DNA from: Flavobacteriales bacterium
GTDB taxonomy: Bacteria > Bacteroidota > Bacteroidia > Flavobacteriales_D > Crocinitomicaceae
Length of the DNA: 64,000 nucleotides
Reading direction: 5' to 3'
Assembly: GCA_947447525.1 (NCBI GenBank)
Contig: CANFJL010000010.1
Span: forward strand, 1 to 64,000
Shown here one piece after another: positions 55,380 to 64,000 of this stretch (position 1 is the stretch's first letter; the number at the start of each line of letters is the position of its first letter). A model generated the notes under the pieces. The model did no database searches, was not told the DNA's origin, and was given only the letters and a program-made list of their open reading frames with translations. Position numbers and translations under genes: made by a program.

Positions 55380-57101
55380 ATGAAAGTAGTACTATATTTT
55401 TCTTTGTTATTGCTGAGCGGGATTGCTTTTGGTCAAGTAGATATTGTTGATGTCGACGGAAAGGGAAATCGTGAAATAGAAAGTAGTTTTAGAATCACGG
55501 AATCTCCTAAGATTTTAGACAGCATTAAAGCAACGCCTATTCCTGCTCATCCCTTGTTGCAACTTCAATGTGAAACAAAAATTCAATTAGATACCATTGT
55601 TGCAGCAACGGTAGAAACAACGGAAAAATTGAAGGCGCTTTATCCCTTTTATGCTAAGTTGGGAATGGGGTCAACCATTATGCCTTTAGGTGAATTATAC
55701 TTCAACTCAACCAGATCAAGATCTAATTTTTATGGAGTTCATGTGAAACATCTTAGTTCTTTTGGAGAAGTTAAAGATAGAAATAAAACGGTTTATGCCC
55801 CCGCAAGTTTTGATCAAACAAGCGCAGAAGTTTTTGGTAAAACAATACAAAATAAGTTCTCCCTTGATGGAAAAATAGCTTACCATAATAATGGTTTCCA
55901 TTACTATGGTATTCCTGATAAAAACATCAATGCAGACTCTATCAGACAGCGCTTTCAAATAATTAATGCGGGTAGTGTAATTGAAACAAATAGAGGAGAT
56001 AGTTCAAGGCTTAATGTAAAAGTGGGCGTCAATTACCGCTATTTCACGAATCAAAAATCAATTTATGACACTTTAGGAAATTGGAAGACGCGCGAAAACA
56101 AATTTGATTTAACCACTAAATCGTGGTACAATAAAGGTACGGAAAGCTTCTACGCAAATATAGGTATGAGATTTAATGGGTATAAATATGGGATCGCCGA
56201 TTCTGCATTGAGCTTATTAGACACTGGTATAGTAAATAACAATACCATAATTGATCTGAATCCGGGGGTTCATTCTGAATTACTAAACAAAAAATTAACA
56301 GTGGACGTTGGTCTCGGATTAAGTATTGATATTAATAGTTCCACTAAAGCTTATTTATTTCCTAAAGCAGAAGTAAAATATGTGCTAGTAGATGGTATGT
56401 TTATTCCCTATCTCGGAATTCGTGGGGGCTTAAAACAAAACACCTTTGCGGACTTAAGTAAAGATAATCCATATGTACTAGCGCAACTTTCATTAAAAAA
56501 TGAAATTACTTCTCACGATATTTATTTTGGCTTGAAAGGAAATGTGAGCAAGCGCATTGGCTTTGGAGTGAATGCGAGTTTTTCAAAGGTGTTAAATCGC
56601 GCGCTTTTTGTGACAGATACTTTGTATGGAAGTCTAGGAAATCGCTTTGGTTTGGTATATGACACCTTAAATTTAACTGTTATTGAAGCTTCATTTGCTT
56701 ATCAACTTAATGAAAAATTAAAAATTGATGCCTTAGGAAGGTTTAATTCCTATGAAATGATGCATGAAGCAAGGGCTTGGAATTTGCCTCAAGTACAGTT
56801 TTTAATTCGGGGACATTATAACTTATATGACAAATTTATTGTTAATCTTGATTTTAATATGGCTGCTGGAAGATATGCTCAAGTATATGAAAGTGGCACT
56901 AATGTTCAATTTGAAAACAATCAATATTTCGTTTCCCTTAAACCTATTTTTGATGGGAATATTGGTTTAGAATATCGTTACAACCCAAGAGTTTCTGCTT
57001 TCTTGCAAATAAATAATGTTGCTGCTCAACGCTATAATCGTTGGTACAACTACCCAGTACAGCCCATACAAATCATGGGAGGCATTACTGCAAGGTTCTG
57101 A
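55380..57101 (+). CDS. Outer-membrane beta-barrel protein, partner of the TPR protein
   Basis: A 573-residue protein with signal peptide (1-18, ending GIAFG). After a linker (20-95) the rest shows alternating amphipathic strands and ends in an aromatic residue (GGITARF), as outer-membrane barrels do. Strand segments such as LNVKVGVNYRYF, NIGLEYRYNPRVSAFLQINN resemble the barrel of TonB-dependent receptors, but no plug domain or TonB box is visible, so it is not a normal receptor. The tight linkage to the TPR gene suggests a complex; in this phylum such pairs are often annotated only as hypothetical proteins. Confidence 0.75.
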   Translation: MKVVLYFSLLLLSGIAFGQVDIVDVDGKGNREIESSFRITESPKILDSIKATPIPAHPLLQLQCETKIQLDTIVAATVETTEKLKALYPFYAKLGMGSTIMPLGELYFNSTRSRSNFYGVHVKHLSSFGEVKDRNKTVYAPASFDQTSAEVFGKTIQNKFSLDGKIAYHNNGFHYYGIPDKNINADSIRQRFQIINAGSVIETNRGDSSRLNVKVGVNYRYFTNQKSIYDTLGNWKTRENKFDLTTKSWYNKGTESFYANIGMRFNGYKYGIADSALSLLDTGIVNNNTIIDLNPGVHSELLNKKLTVDVGLGLSIDINSSTKAYLFPKAEVKYVLVDGMFIPYLGIRGGLKQNTFADLSKDNPYVLAQLSLKNEITSHDIYFGLKGNVSKRIGFGVNASFSKVLNRALFVTDTLYGSLGNRFGLVYDTLNLTVIEASFAYQLNEKLKIDALGRFNSYEMMHEARAWNLPQVQFLIRGHYNLYDKFIVNLDFNMAAGRYAQVYESGTNVQFENNQYFVSLKPIFDGNIGLEYRYNPRVSAFLQINNVAAQRYNRWYNYPVQPIQIMGGITARF

Positions 57102-57179
57102 TTTTCAATGCTTTTTATTTAAAAAAGTACTTTTAAATTTTTTGTGTCGTTAATAGGTTTCATTTTATAAATCTATTCT

Positions 57180-60131
57180 ATGCGACTATATATCTTTTTT
57201 ATTATTGGATTCACTACCTCCGTTTTTTCACAAGTGAACCCTTTTACTTCCACCTATCAACAAATTCCTCAATTACCGAAAGGCGTGTTAGAGGCCATTG
57301 CCTATACCAATACTCGAATGCAAGTTATTGATGACCAGGAAACACCTTCTTGCTCAGGACAAGTATTGCCTTATGGTATTATGGGTTTATTCGAAAATGG
57401 TGGTCATTACTTTATTGAAAATGGGGCCATCATAGCGGCTCTTAGTGGGATATCAATACCACAACAAAAGCTCGACAAACAGCAACAAATACTTGCCTAT
57501 GGGATGGCATTACATACCTTATTGGGAAATAAGACTCATGAAGAAATGAGGGAAGATCCTTCAATAATTGGAAATGTCTTGCTTCAATTAACAGAAATCC
57601 CGGAAGATGGTATGGTAAATCAATTTGCTAGACAATCTTTTCTACTTGAAATCTTTCGCTTTTTAAACAGTGAGGACCATGCTGAGAATTATAATTTTAA
57701 CGTTTATAAATTTAATTTAAGCGCCTATTTTGGGGCTGAAAACTATAGGGTTTTGTGTGCGAAAAAAATAAGTATTGCACCAACAGAAATAAGTACTTCA
57801 AGCGGCGATTTGTTCACTAAAAATAATTCTAAATCCCTAGAATATGGTCCCGCTCTTTGGAATCCCGCGCCAGCATGTAATATAAGTAGCCGCAACGGTG
57901 TTGCTGTATCCGCAATTACCATTCATACTGTTCAAGGTACTTACGCGGGGGCGATTTCTTGGTCGCAAAATTGTAGTTCAAATGTCTCTTATCATTATGT
58001 GGTAAGAAGTTCGGATGGACAAGTAACGCAAATGGTTTTAGAAGCTAAAAAAGCCTGGCATGTCGCCTCAGAAAATCCTTATACAATAGGATATGAACAC
58101 GAGGGATATGTTAGTAATGCGGCTTGGTATACTCAAGCATTATATGAAGGTTCAGCAAATCTATCTAAAGACATTATTAATAGTTCTTATGGTATTATTG
58201 GAAAGCGAACTTATGATGGTCCGTCTTCAAGTATCACTAATGTTTTAGGGGCTTGTATTAAAATTAAAGGGCATCAACATTTTCCAAATCAGACGCACAC
58301 TGACCCTGGGATTTTTTGGAATTGGGAAAAATATTATCAGTTGATCAATGTTGCGCCAAATATTATTCATCTCAATCTTCCCAATGGGACGCTATATGAT
58401 AGTGGTGGTGCAATAGGAAATTATAGCGATGATGAGCGCACTATACATCTTTTACAACCCAACAACGCAGCTTCAATTCAGCTAAATTTCACTAATTTTT
58501 CTATAGAAAATAATTTTGATCATATGCTTGTATTCGATGGAGCGGATGCAAGTGCCCCCATTATAGCGAATTTAACAGGCAACTCCCTTCCTACTTCCAT
58601 TCAAAGTTCAGGACCATCTCTATTAATTGACTTTAGGTCTGACTGCGCACAAAACTATCCTGGTTATGCTTTAAATTACAACAGTACCCCTTCAAATAAT
58701 GACAATACAGCTCCAATTACTACCATTGTCCCTGGTAATCTTTGGGACACCGTTGATTTTCAGGTTAACCTAACAGATACAGATGCTGGAGATGGTGTGG
58801 CAAAATCCTTTTATTTGTTAGGGGATAAAAATCCAAACGAAATGTCTTGGAGGGCTAACGGAAGCTTGGGATTTGTTTGTGAATTGTTTGATGATCCAAA
58901 CATAAACTGGACGAATCAAACCGGAGTTTTTAATACCCAGACAGGTGCTTTTCAAATGAATGATGTAAGTCAGAACAATTCCAATGCCTACTTGAATGTT
59001 AATCAAAATAATCAATCTGAATACTTATTTGAATGGGAACAAAAAATAGTAAGTAGTAATTTAAACCAAAGAGCGGGCATGCACTTTTTTTGTTCTGATC
59101 CTACTTTACCTAATCGTGGAAATTCCTATTTTATTTTTATGCGAGAAGAAACTGATAAAATTCAAATTTATAAAGTCACAAATGATGTTTTCACCTTAGT
59201 AAACGAGACCCCTTTTACTAACATTCCATTAATTAATTATCATTTAAAGGTGCATTACAATCCGCTTAGCGGGTGGATAAAAGTATATGTAGACGATGCT
59301 TTTGTTTCACAATGGCAAGACCCAAGTCCTATTCAAACAGGGACAGCGATCTCGCTGCGCTCAGGCGCATGTTCTGTAATATTTGATAAAATAAGAGTAT
59401 TTTTAAGTCGCGGGGCAAGCGTAAATATTAGCCTTGGAAACAATCAATCCTTTCGTTATGAAAGCCAACAAAGCACTCCTGCAGGAATATTGTTTTCTCA
59501 AATCATTGATAATAATGAAAACTGGTCCAACGAAAAACAAGAAACCTATCTAATTGATTGGTCAGCACCTATTATTAATTTTTGCAATGATGGGGTAAGT
59601 TTTGATATCGATTCAACAACACTTACAAATTTAGATGCAAATTGGCTAGGGTCCGACCCTAATTCTATGATCAATCAATATTATTGGAGTCTTGGAACCT
59701 TACCAGGAATAGCCGATGTAACCAACTGGACTAATGGATTTTTAAATAATGGTGTGCAACACGTACTTTCAAATCCAATTAATAGTCAGTTATACTACTT
59801 TAATATTAAAGCTATAAATAAAGCAGGGCTTATTTCTATATTGAGTAGTGATGGGCAATTATTATTTCAAAATTTAAATTCTAACCCTTTAGAGGATGAC
59901 CTAAACCCTTTAACCCTTTACCCTAATCCCTGTAAAAAAGATGGGTTTTATATTAAAGGGGTAGATAAGTCATTGATTTTAAGCATCTTCGACGAACAGG
60001 GTAGGTTTTTAGTGCAGCACAATATTAACAATGATGGCTTTGTAGCTATTCCCGCTCTTTCCTCTGGAGCTTATTCCGTTTTATTGGAAACAGGTGGGGT
60101 TTACCACTTAAAAAAATTAATTGTTGAGTAG
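57180..60131 (+). CDS. Secreted N-acetylmuramoyl-L-alanine amidase with CUB and T9SS sorting domains
   Basis: A 983-residue modular protein. Signal peptide 1-17; residues about 20-190 are a helical domain of unknown type. An amidase_2 (PGRP-like) zinc domain spans about 225-395: AITIHTVQGTYA supplies the first histidine and KIKGHQHFPNQTHTDPG the others. A CUB domain follows (about 405-500, GNYSDDERTIHLLQPNNAASIQL ... FDHMLVFDGADA). Residues 520-760 are LamG-like, then a beta region, and the last 75 residues (LYPNPCKKDGFYIKG ... KKLIVE) are a T9SS domain. It should be exported to lyse peptidoglycan outside the cell. A terminator follows. Confidence 0.85.
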   Translation: MRLYIFFIIGFTTSVFSQVNPFTSTYQQIPQLPKGVLEAIAYTNTRMQVIDDQETPSCSGQVLPYGIMGLFENGGHYFIENGAIIAALSGISIPQQKLDKQQQILAYGMALHTLLGNKTHEEMREDPSIIGNVLLQLTEIPEDGMVNQFARQSFLLEIFRFLNSEDHAENYNFNVYKFNLSAYFGAENYRVLCAKKISIAPTEISTSSGDLFTKNNSKSLEYGPALWNPAPACNISSRNGVAVSAITIHTVQGTYAGAISWSQNCSSNVSYHYVVRSSDGQVTQMVLEAKKAWHVASENPYTIGYEHEGYVSNAAWYTQALYEGSANLSKDIINSSYGIIGKRTYDGPSSSITNVLGACIKIKGHQHFPNQTHTDPGIFWNWEKYYQLINVAPNIIHLNLPNGTLYDSGGAIGNYSDDERTIHLLQPNNAASIQLNFTNFSIENNFDHMLVFDGADASAPIIANLTGNSLPTSIQSSGPSLLIDFRSDCAQNYPGYALNYNSTPSNNDNTAPITTIVPGNLWDTVDFQVNLTDTDAGDGVAKSFYLLGDKNPNEMSWRANGSLGFVCELFDDPNINWTNQTGVFNTQTGAFQMNDVSQNNSNAYLNVNQNNQSEYLFEWEQKIVSSNLNQRAGMHFFCSDPTLPNRGNSYFIFMREETDKIQIYKVTNDVFTLVNETPFTNIPLINYHLKVHYNPLSGWIKVYVDDAFVSQWQDPSPIQTGTAISLRSGACSVIFDKIRVFLSRGASVNISLGNNQSFRYESQQSTPAGILFSQIIDNNENWSNEKQETYLIDWSAPIINFCNDGVSFDIDSTTLTNLDANWLGSDPNSMINQYYWSLGTLPGIADVTNWTNGFLNNGVQHVLSNPINSQLYYFNIKAINKAGLISILSSDGQLLFQNLNSNPLEDDLNPLTLYPNPCKKDGFYIKGVDKSLILSIFDEQGRFLVQHNINNDGFVAIPALSSGAYSVLLETGGVYHLKKLIVE

Positions 60132-60140
60132 AGTTTTTTA

Positions 60141-60172
60141 ACTAGAGGTTTGATTCCCAATCAACCTCTAGT
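60141..60172 (+). terminator. Strong hairpin terminator overlapping the end of the convergent gene
   Basis: ACTAGAGGTT(T)GATT pairs with AATCAACCTCTAGT around a CCC loop: a 14-bp stem with one bulged T, followed by ATTTTAT on the plus strand. It begins nine bases after the amidase stop and covers the stop and last codons of the minus-strand gene at 60142-61092. Confidence 0.8.
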
Positions 60173-61092
60173 ATTTTATCCGCTAAGATAGAACTCAATA
60201 AATAATAACTTTCTACAGACCAACCACCAACATGGGGAGATAAAATAACATTATAATTTTTTATCAAATAAGAAAAATCATCTGGGAGCTCTTGTTCAAA
60301 GAAAGCTTCAAAACTTTTCGACTCATATTCCAAGACATCTAAGCCCGCGCCTTTAATTTGACCCATCATAAGTCCAGCAACTAAATCTTCTGTTTTTACA
60401 ATTTTTCCTCTAGAAAGATTTAATAGATAAATAGGTTTCTTTAAGTTGGTGATAAATTTCTTATTAATTAAATAATGTGTTTCTTTATTATACGGAATAT
60501 GGAGAGAAATAACATCTGCATTTTGAAAAATAGCATCAAGGGTTGCTTCTTGAACAAAGTGATTTCCAAAACCCGTTTTGTATTTATCATAGGCCAAGAC
60601 CTTAACATCAAAACCCATTAGTTTTTTTGCAAAGGCACTACCGTTGTTTCCATATCCAATTATACCAACTGTTTTTCCGTCTAGTTCCTCCCCTCTATTG
60701 ATTTCTCTTTGCCAAAGACCATTTCTAACTTGTTGGTCTGCAAAATGTAAATGATTCATTAAAGAAAGAAGCATGCCAAGGGCATGTTCTGCAACGGCAT
60801 TTCTATTTCCTTCAGGAGAATTGAATAGGCGTATATTTCTTTGCTTACAATATTCTTGATCAATGTTTTCAAGACCAGCACCCGAACGTGCAATGAATTT
60901 TAATTGAGGGGCCCGTCTTAAAAATTCTTCATTTAATGTAAATCTAGATCTGATTACAATACCAAAAGCTGTTCCTAAAGCCTCATGAATTTCAGAGATC
61001 GTCTTTTTTGTTGCATCAATACAAACACAACCTGATTTTTTTAGGCGATCCATCAAAATTGGATGAACAGTATCGATAAAAAGAATTTCCAT
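60142..61092 (-). CDS. D-2-hydroxyacid dehydrogenase (phosphoglycerate dehydrogenase-like)
   Basis: A 316-residue NAD-dependent dehydrogenase of the SerA family. The Rossmann motif is VGIIGYGNNGSAFAKKL (about 147-163), with the catalytic arginine in RSGAGLENID-type sequence and the histidine in LSPHVGGWS near 287. A C-terminal ACT regulatory domain is missing, so it is the short form seen in many Bacteroidota. It would oxidise 3-phosphoglycerate for serine synthesis or reduce another 2-oxoacid. No serC neighbour is present. The end of its gene doubles as the terminator of the convergent amidase gene. Confidence 0.88.
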   Translation of the reverse strand: MEILFIDTVHPILMDRLKKSGCVCIDATKKTISEIHEALGTAFGIVIRSRFTLNEEFLRRAPQLKFIARSGAGLENIDQEYCKQRNIRLFNSPEGNRNAVAEHALGMLLSLMNHLHFADQQVRNGLWQREINRGEELDGKTVGIIGYGNNGSAFAKKLMGFDVKVLAYDKYKTGFGNHFVQEATLDAIFQNADVISLHIPYNKETHYLINKKFITNLKKPIYLLNLSRGKIVKTEDLVAGLMMGQIKGAGLDVLEYESKSFEAFFEQELPDDFSYLIKNYNVILSPHVGGWSVESYYLLSSILADKILEVDWESNL

Positions 61093-61227
61093 GATGTTGA
61101 ATTGATTTTTTAAAAATAGAGAAAAACACCGAAAATTTGGCCGTTTTTAATCAACTATTTTAACACTTGTAATGTGTTTGTGTGTTTCATGAGCCAAAAC
61201 AGCCTAAAAAGGCCTTAAAATTAAAAA

Positions 61228-63099
61228 TTAGCGACTCAAATAGATAAGAAGGACAGAAATATCACTTGGTGAGACTCCTGAGATTCGTGATGCTTGTCCA
61301 ATCGTTCTTGGTTGAATAGAAGAAAGTTTTTCTATTGCTTCCGAGCTTAAACTTTTTAATTGTTTATAATCAACATCTGGAGCAATAGGAACATCTTCCA
61401 ATTTCAACATTTTAAGCGCAAGATCTTCTTCCCGTTCAATATATCCTTCATACTTTAAAAGTATTTCCGTTTGAGATAGAACATCTTCATGCATTACCGA
61501 CATCTCATCACAAGCTTTTTTAGCCTCTGGAGAAATGCTAATTAGATCCAATAGAGAAATGTGTGGCCTTGTAATCAAACTGGTGAATTTTACTTGTTGC
61601 GTAATAAGTGAAGATCCTTTTTCTGCAAACAAAGGGTTGACCTGTTCAGGGGTTACACCAATTTGCCTTAACTTTTCTTTTAGTATGCGCGTACCTTCTA
61701 TTTTTCGTTGCACGCGATCTAATTCTTGTTGTGATGCAAGCCCGATTTTAAATCCTAAAGGTGTAAGGCGAACATCGGCATTATCTTGCCTCAATAATAT
61801 TCTGTATTCAGCACGACTTGTAAACATTCTATAAGGTTCCTTAGTTCCTTTTGTTATCAAATCATCAATTAACACTCCGATATAAGCTTCGTTTCTTGTA
61901 AGAATAAAAGGGGCTTCATTTTTTAATTTAAGGTGTGCATTAATTCCAGCCATTAAACCCTGACAGGCAGCCTCTTCATAACCAGTAGTGCCATTTATTT
62001 GTCCTGCAAAATATAAGCCTTCTATTTCTTTAGTTTCTAAGGTGTGCTTTAATTGTGTTGGGGGGAAATAATCATATTCAATGGCATAACCAGGACGGAA
62101 CATTTTCACATTTTCAAAGCCTGGAATAGTTTTAAGTGCACTCAATTGAATTTCTTCAGGTAAAGAGGTACTAAAACCATTCACATAAATTTCTATAGTG
62201 TCCCAACCTTCAGGCTCTACAAATATCTGATGGCGTTCTTTATCGGCAAAGCGATTGATTTTATCTTCTATACTTGGACAATAGCGAGGACCTGTACTTT
62301 TTATTGCTCCATTGAACATAGGAGAACGGTCAAACCCCTTCTTTAATTCTTCATGGGTTTGATGATTGGTATACGTTATGTAACACGGTCGTTGATGTTC
62401 TAAAGATGTGGTTGCCCCAAAACTAAACCTTGAAGGGTTTTCGTCTCCATCCTGCACTTCCATTTTACTATAATCCAAAGACCTTCCATCCACACGCGGC
62501 GGAGTGCCTGTTTTCATTCGTCCTGCCTCAAACCCTAATGATATTAATTCTTCAGTAATTCCCGTAGAAGCCCTTTCTGCAGCACGACCGCCGCCAAATT
62601 GTTTTTCACCTAAATGAATTAATCCATTTAAAAAAGTACCATTAGTAAGCACAACTGACTTTGATTCAATATTAATACCCAAAGAAGTCTTAATGCCAAT
62701 TACGGTTTTGTCCTTTATTAAAAGTCCAGTACACATGTCTTGCCAAAAATCAACATTGGGATTTCTTTCTAACAACAATCGCCACTCAGAAGCAAACAAC
62801 ATGCGGTCGTTTTGTGTCCTAGGAGACCACATCGCAGGACCCTTAGAAAGATTTAACATTCTGAATTGTATTGCGCTTTTGTCGCTAACATATCCAGAGC
62901 CCCCGCCTAAAGCGTCAATTTCACGAACAATTTGTCCTTTAGCAACACCACCCATTGCAGGATTACACGACATTTGGGCAATGGTGTTCATGTTCATAGT
63001 TACCAACAACACACTGCTTCCTAATTTCGCAGCGGCATTTGCGGCTTCACACCCCGCGTGACCCGCCCCAACAACTATAACATCGTATTTCTTAAGCAT
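61228..63099 (-). CDS. mnmG: tRNA uridine-5-carboxymethylaminomethyl synthesis enzyme MnmG (GidA)
   Basis: A 623-residue FAD enzyme that with MnmE modifies U34 of tRNAs reading NNA/NNG codons. The FAD motif [15 protein letters not shown] lies at residues 10-24; [31 protein letters not shown] and [19 protein letters not shown] are GidA signatures. Length is normal. gidA often lies close to the replication origin in bacteria, and parS-like sites occur at its start here. It lies 22 bases after ybeY. Confidence 0.97.
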   Translation of the reverse strand: MLKKYDVIVVGAGHAGCEAANAAAKLGSSVLLVTMNMNTIAQMSCNPAMGGVAKGQIVREIDALGGGSGYVSDKSAIQFRMLNLSKGPAMWSPRTQNDRMLFASEWRLLLERNPNVDFWQDMCTGLLIKDKTVIGIKTSLGINIESKSVVLTNGTFLNGLIHLGEKQFGGGRAAERASTGITEELISLGFEAGRMKTGTPPRVDGRSLDYSKMEVQDGDENPSRFSFGATTSLEHQRPCYITYTNHQTHEELKKGFDRSPMFNGAIKSTGPRYCPSIEDKINRFADKERHQIFVEPEGWDTIEIYVNGFSTSLPEEIQLSALKTIPGFENVKMFRPGYAIEYDYFPPTQLKHTLETKEIEGLYFAGQINGTTGYEEAACQGLMAGINAHLKLKNEAPFILTRNEAYIGVLIDDLITKGTKEPYRMFTSRAEYRILLRQDNADVRLTPLGFKIGLASQQELDRVQRKIEGTRILKEKLRQIGVTPEQVNPLFAEKGSSLITQQVKFTSLITRPHISLLDLISISPEAKKACDEMSVMHEDVLSQTEILLKYEGYIEREEDLALKMLKLEDVPIAPDVDYKQLKSLSSEAIEKLSSIQPRTIGQASRISGVSPSDISVLLIYLSR

Positions 63100-63107
63100 A
63101 AAATCTT

Positions 63108-63123
63108 TGTTTCACGTGAAACT
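63108..63123. other. parS-like ParB-binding site 1
   Basis: TGTTTCACGTGAAACT matches the bacterial parS consensus TGTTTCACGTGAAACA at 15 of 16 positions, including the whole central palindrome TTTCACGTGAAA. It spans the gap between mnmG and ybeY and the ybeY stop codon. Confidence 0.85.
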
Positions 63124-63556
63124 AATTACCATTTGTTTCACATGAAACAAGCTGGGTTAAATAATAATCTTCTTTAGATCGCATTACCAGTATTTCTTCT
63201 TCGGACTTATCGTTATAGCCGCACAGATGGAGAACACCGTGAAAAACCACGCGCATTAATTCATTTTCAAAGGTTTTTGAATACCTATTTGAGTTTTCTT
63301 TTACTCTATCAATCGAGATAAACAAATCTCCTGAAATTATTTGATTCAGAGAATAGTCAAAAGTTATAATATCGGTATAATAATCATGGGACAGGTATTC
63401 TTTATTTACCTCCAAAATCTTGTCGTCATCACAAAAAATCAAATTGATTGGTCCGCACTCTTTGTTTTCAGATTGAATTAATTTGGGCAGCGATAAAATA
63501 AAAAATTCCGAATTAATATTCGGAATCGTTTCAATAATAAAATCTATTTCTATCAT
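63122..63556 (-). CDS. ybeY: rRNA maturation endoribonuclease YbeY
   Basis: A 144-residue UPF0054 protein. The metal site HGVLHLCGYND has H106 and H110, but the third ligand position, histidine in E. coli (HGxLHLxGYDH), is aspartate (D116) here; I believe Asp is usual in Bacteroidota YbeY. The segment SHDYYTDIITFDY matches the family's xTDVLSFxx block. The enzyme processes 16S rRNA 3' ends and controls ribosome quality. It overlaps the upstream ATPase gene by four bases. Its C-terminal codons contain parS-like site 2. Confidence 0.93.
   Translation of the reverse strand: MIEIDFIIETIPNINSEFFILSLPKLIQSENKECGPINLIFCDDDKILEVNKEYLSHDYYTDIITFDYSLNQIISGDLFISIDRVKENSNRYSKTFENELMRVVFHGVLHLCGYNDKSEEEILVMRSKEDYYLTQLVSCETNGN
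63134..63149. other. parS-like ParB-binding site 2
   Basis: TGTTTCACATGAAACA matches the parS consensus at 15 of 16 positions, with a single central G-to-A change. It lies within the last codons of ybeY (encoding VSCET), 26 bp from site 1 start to start. Confidence 0.75.
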
Positions 63557-63966
63557 CTATTAAAATAAAGGTTAACTTTTCTACCATCATTTTCAAATTC
63601 CATTTCATCGGCTAGATTTTGCATTAGAAATATACCCCTACCGTTCTCTTTAAGAATATTTTCTGGTGCGGTTGGATCAGGTAAATTATTGTAATCAAAA
63701 CCTTCGCCCTCATCTTCTATAGAAAAACATAAGGTTTCATCAGTTGTTCCAACCGTTAAGTGGACTGACTTGGATTCGTCTTTTTTGTTTCCGTGGTCTA
63801 TAGCATTATTAACCGCTTCGGTTACCGCTATCAAAACATTACCATAGAATTCTTCTTGTAGCTCTAGAGTAGATGAAATGGTATCAATTATATTTTCAAC
63901 TCCGATTAATGAGGTAAAATCAGAAGCTAACTTTACTTGTTCTATTACTTTAAATTCCTCTTTCAT
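63553..63966 (-). CDS. RsbW/SpoIIAB-like ATP-binding regulatory protein
   Basis: A 137-residue single-domain GHKL ATPase. The N-box is VTEAVNNAIDHGNK, the G1 box IEDEGEGFDYNNLP, and the G2 box ENGRGIFLMQNLADEMEF. This is the HATPase_c_2 form of anti-sigma-factor kinases, which phosphorylate STAS-domain antagonists or bind sigma factors. No STAS or sigma gene is nearby; in Bacteroidota such a gene commonly precedes ybeY and mnmG. Its promoter lies beyond the right edge or in the remaining 34 bases, where nothing is evident. Confidence 0.88.
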   Translation of the reverse strand: MKEEFKVIEQVKLASDFTSLIGVENIIDTISSTLELQEEFYGNVLIAVTEAVNNAIDHGNKKDESKSVHLTVGTTDETLCFSIEDEGEGFDYNNLPDPTAPENILKENGRGIFLMQNLADEMEFENDGRKVNLYFNR

Positions 63967-64000
63967 AAGTAGTTACGCCTATTATTGTCCCATATTAAAA

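Noticed and set aside
55380..57101. TonB-dependent receptor call
   Set aside because: No TonB box or plug domain can be seen between the signal peptide and the barrel.
61093..61227. Terminator after mnmG (GCCTTTTTAGGC on the minus strand)
   Set aside because: The stem is only four base pairs and no T-run follows directly, so it is not distinguishable from chance in AT-rich DNA.

Overview
The window comes from an AT-rich member of the Bacteroidota, most likely Flavobacteriales or a near relative (inference). The evidence is a PorZ-like protein and two cargo proteins with type IX secretion (T9SS) C-terminal domains, the order purH-mreBCD-mrdA-rodA, tandem Wzi-like barrels, an NrdAB pair with a eukaryote-like R2 subunit, and TAnnTTTG-type promoter candidates instead of clear Shine-Dalgarno sites. 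I see no rRNA, tRNA, CRISPR array, transposase or phage structural gene.

Region 1 (1 to about 5.2 kb) is an accessory island. Small unrelated genes all lie on the minus strand: a DUF433/DUF5615 toxin-antitoxin-like pair, small membrane proteins, an LRR-like secreted protein, a lipoprotein and two secreted proteins of unknown function. Between them sit two families of dispersed repeats with hairpins. The layout looks like a cassette array, but no integrase is visible.

Region 2 (5.2-13.2 kb, minus strand) runs, in transcription order, comF, an FAD oxidoreductase, dCMP deaminase, a CtpA-type protease, a TMTC-like membrane glycosyltransferase with TPRs, and kup. The first four genes touch or overlap. 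Region 3 (13.5-18.8 kb) holds nrdB-nrdA, convergent with an LTA-synthase-like sulfatase gene. The nrdA terminator hairpin lies inside the coding end of that gene.

Region 4 (18.9-34 kb, plus strand) is purH, then the cell-elongation set mreB-mreC-mreD-mrdA-rodA and a class A PBP, then scoA-scoB (3-oxoacid CoA-transferase), cysQ and two Wzi-like outer-membrane barrels, closed by a bidirectional terminator. Region 5 (34-38.4 kb) has three tandem single-stranded-DNA-binding (SSB) paralogues that all lack the acidic C-terminal tip, an enoyl-CoA hydratase, a polysaccharide flippase, and an ArsC/Spx-like plus bacilliredoxin pair.

Region 6 (38.4-48 kb) has the PorZ-like gene, a group with a UbiA-family polyprenyl-phosphate phosphoribosyltransferase-like enzyme, a HAD phosphatase and two polytopic GT-C-like proteins, a YqaA-type membrane protein, and a T9SS cargo protein. 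Region 7 (48-61 kb) has an omega-amidase and methionine aminotransferase pair, an S41 peptidase, FtsE, a very large TPR protein with a partner barrel, a secreted CUB-containing amidase and a 2-hydroxyacid dehydrogenase. Region 8 (61-64 kb) has mnmG, ybeY and an anti-sigma-type ATPase. Two 16-bp sites almost identical to the ParB target parS lie at the mnmG/ybeY junction, suggesting this end is close to the chromosome origin.

The observations most worth following are the paired parS sites, the repeat-bounded cassette island, the three tail-less SSBs, and the putative polyprenyl-phosphopentose module.
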